The notes under the pieces: model-generated | The model's input: only the letters and a program-made list of their open reading frames with translations | The model's database searches: none | What the model was told of the DNA's origin: nothing | Shown: one piece after another, positions 5,003 through 6,454 of the stretch | Layout: each line of letters opens with the position of its first letter | Position numbering within the stretch: position 1 is the stretch's first letter | Made by a program: the position numbers and the translations under genes | DNA from: Desulfurococcales archaeon | GTDB lineage: Archaea > Thermoproteota > Thermoprotei_A > Sulfolobales > Desulfurococcaceae | Direction: 5' to 3' | Assembly: GCA_027083045.1 (NCBI GenBank) | Contig: JALWQP010000058.1 | Span: forward strand, 1 to 6,454 | Length of the DNA stretch: 6,454 bases

Positions 5003-6454
5003 ATGAAATTCTTGCTCGGAGGCTACATGGGCAGACTAGCCCGTATCAATCTTTGGAACGAGAAGATAAGAATTGAGCCCCTACCGCCCGAGAATGTTCT
5101 CAAGATGTGGATCGGCGGTAGAGGTCTAGGCGTTTATCTAGCGCTCAAAGAGATCCCGCCTCGATGCGATCCGCTCAGCCCCAGCAACAAATTGTTCATC
5201 CTAACAGGCCCGGTAACAGGGGTAGCTGGTGTCCCCGAGAGCGGTAGATGGTGCAGTGTAACCAAGAGCCCATTAACAGACACGATCCACGATAGCCAGA
5301 GCGGCGGGAAATTCGGCCCCATGCTGAAGTTCGCGGGGTTCGACGGGATCATACTCGAGGAGACCACGGAGAAGCCCGTCTACATATGGATACATGACGG
5401 AAAGGTTGAGATCAGGGACGCCCACCATCTCTGGGGGCTAGACGTCCACCACACAACAGACAAGATCATAGAGGAGCTCACAGCCGAAGTAGGTAAGGAC
5501 GAGGCCAAGAACATAAAGGTCGCGGCAATAGGCCCAGCTGGCGAGAACCTCGTCAGGTTCGCCGCCATAATGAACGATAAGAACAGGGCCGCGGGCAGAG
5601 GCGGGCACGGAGCAGTAATGGGCAGTAAGAAAGTCAAAGCAATTGCTGTCTTGGGGCACGAGAAGCCCAGGGTCGCCAACGAGGCATTGTTCAGAGAAGT
5701 AGCCAAGGAGGCAGCCCGCAAACACCGCGAGAACCCCGTGACAAGCGAGGGATTACCCAAGCTCGGAACAGCAGTCCTCGTCAACATAATCAACAACGCC
5801 GGCATATTCCCCACCAAGAACTTCAGGGAGAGCGTATTCCCGCACGCCGACAAGATAAGCGGAGAAACAATGGCCGAGAAATACCTCGATAAAAAGAAGA
5901 GCCTAGAGGAAGCGTGCTGGGGATGCATGATCACATGTGCACGCTACACAAAGGCCAAGAGCCCATTCAGTGGAGAAGGTGGAGGCCCAGAATATGAGAC
6001 GATCTGGGCGTTCGGAGCAGACACCGGAATATTCGACATGCACGCGATCATGAAGGCCAACTACCTAGCCAATGAGCTAGGACTAGACACGATAAGCACC
6101 GGAGCAACCATCGCTGCCTTCCTAGAACTAGTAGAGCTAGGCAAGATACCCGAGGAGAAACTACGAGGCCTCCACGCAAAGTGGGGCACCCCCGAAGTAA
6201 TAGTTGAGCTGACATGGAGGATAGCCTACAGGAGCGGCATCGGCAACGACCTGGCAGAGGGTAGCTACAGGCTCTGCCAGAAATACGGGGCGCCAGAGGT
6301 CAGCATGTCGGTCCGTAAACAAGAACTACCAGCATATGACCCACGTGGAGCACAGGGTCACGGACTAGGATACGCAACCAGCAACCGTGGAGGATGCCAC
6401 CTGAGAGCCTATATGATAAGCCCAGAGGTACTGGGAGTACCGACACTCGTAGAC
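5003..6454 (+). CDS. aor: Tungsten-type aldehyde:ferredoxin oxidoreductase, 3' end beyond window
   Basis: The first 484 residues of an AOR-family tungstopterin enzyme, which oxidises aldehydes to carboxylic acids with ferredoxin as acceptor. The reading frame is open to the window edge; Pyrococcus AOR is about 605 residues, so roughly a fifth is missing. The N-terminal pterin-binding domain shows GGRGLGVYLALKEI and LTGPVTG, and the strongly conserved MNDKNRAAGRGG then HGAVMGSKK (residues 190-210). Cluster ligands C305, C308 and C312 (CWGCMITC) match the first three of the family; the fourth lies beyond the edge. GPEYE with E330 and RGGCH with H466 match the Pyrococcus active-site region (its E313 and H448). 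ATG 5003 gives MKFLLGGYMGR, keeping the common family N-terminus; ATG 5027, four bases after GGAGG (5018-5022), is the alternative. Similarity is closest to true AOR rather than FOR or GAPOR by eye. Coding DNA is richer in G+C than all genes to the left. Confidence 0.93.
   Translation, partial: MKFLLGGYMGRLARINLWNEKIRIEPLPPENVLKMWIGGRGLGVYLALKEIPPRCDPLSPSNKLFILTGPVTGVAGVPESGRWCSVTKSPLTDTIHDSQSGGKFGPMLKFAGFDGIILEETTEKPVYIWIHDGKVEIRDAHHLWGLDVHHTTDKIIEELTAEVGKDEAKNIKVAAIGPAGENLVRFAAIMNDKNRAAGRGGHGAVMGSKKVKAIAVLGHEKPRVANEALFREVAKEAARKHRENPVTSEGLPKLGTAVLVNIINNAGIFPTKNFRESVFPHADKISGETMAEKYLDKKKSLEEACWGCMITCARYTKAKSPFSGEGGGPEYETIWAFGADTGIFDMHAIMKANYLANELGLDTISTGATIAAFLELVELGKIPEEKLRGLHAKWGTPEVIVELTWRIAYRSGIGNDLAEGSYRLCQKYGAPEVSMSVRKQELPAYDPRGAQGHGLGYATSNRGGCHLRAYMISPEVLGVPTLVD

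Noticed and set aside
5380..5934. Minus-strand 184-codon open frame opposite the AOR gene
   Set aside because: It is the mirror of a GC-rich, strongly conserved AOR coding sequence; the product is a hydrophobic shadow.

Overview
The window looks like a chromosomal segment of a hyperthermophilic archaeon of the Thermoproteota (Crenarchaeota), probably near the Desulfurococcales. The reasons are AT-rich DNA with archaeal TATA boxes, Shine-Dalgarno sites of the GGTGA/GAGG type, heavy use of ATA, AGA/AGG and CTA codons, a VapBC pair, and a tungsten-type aldehyde:ferredoxin oxidoreductase (AOR). The genus cannot be named from the sequence alone. No rRNA, tRNA, CRISPR array or insertion sequence was seen.

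Layout. Positions 1-452 hold no convincing gene; there is one 50-codon open frame at 258-410 that may be a relic. Positions 453-1134 carry an overlapping vapB-vapC toxin-antitoxin pair, followed by a T-rich stretch near 1254. Positions 1384-2293 hold a two-gene unit: a NifX/NifB-C-terminal-like cofactor-binding protein and an iron-sulfur flavoprotein (Isf-like). The second gene has no usable canonical start codon. An in-frame TAG sits directly behind a well-placed GTG, and starting at the first ATG (1877) would delete the FMN loop and the first cluster cysteine.

Positions 2330-4002 form a self-contained regulated export cassette: a TATA box, a 20-bp palindromic TetR-type operator at the expected transcription start, a ten-helix BART-superfamily transporter (SBF/ACR3-like), and a TetR/AcrR regulator. 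Positions 4029-4738 on the minus strand hold a two-gene operon: a dicluster [4Fe-4S] ferredoxin, then a small AhpD/carboxymuconolactone-decarboxylase-like protein in which the usual CxxCxxxH motif reads CxxCxxxC. It is divergent from the AOR gene, which starts at 5003 (or 5027) and runs off the right edge with about 484 codons visible.

How they may work together. The ferredoxin and the divergent AOR make a plausible redox module: AOR oxidises aldehydes and passes electrons to ferredoxin. The AhpD-like protein could add thiol redox chemistry. The NifX-like and Isf-like pair is a second iron-sulfur/flavin redox unit. The transporter and TetR cassette probably exports a toxic compound that the regulator senses; the substrate is unknown. 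The AOR gene is visibly richer in G+C than everything to its left.
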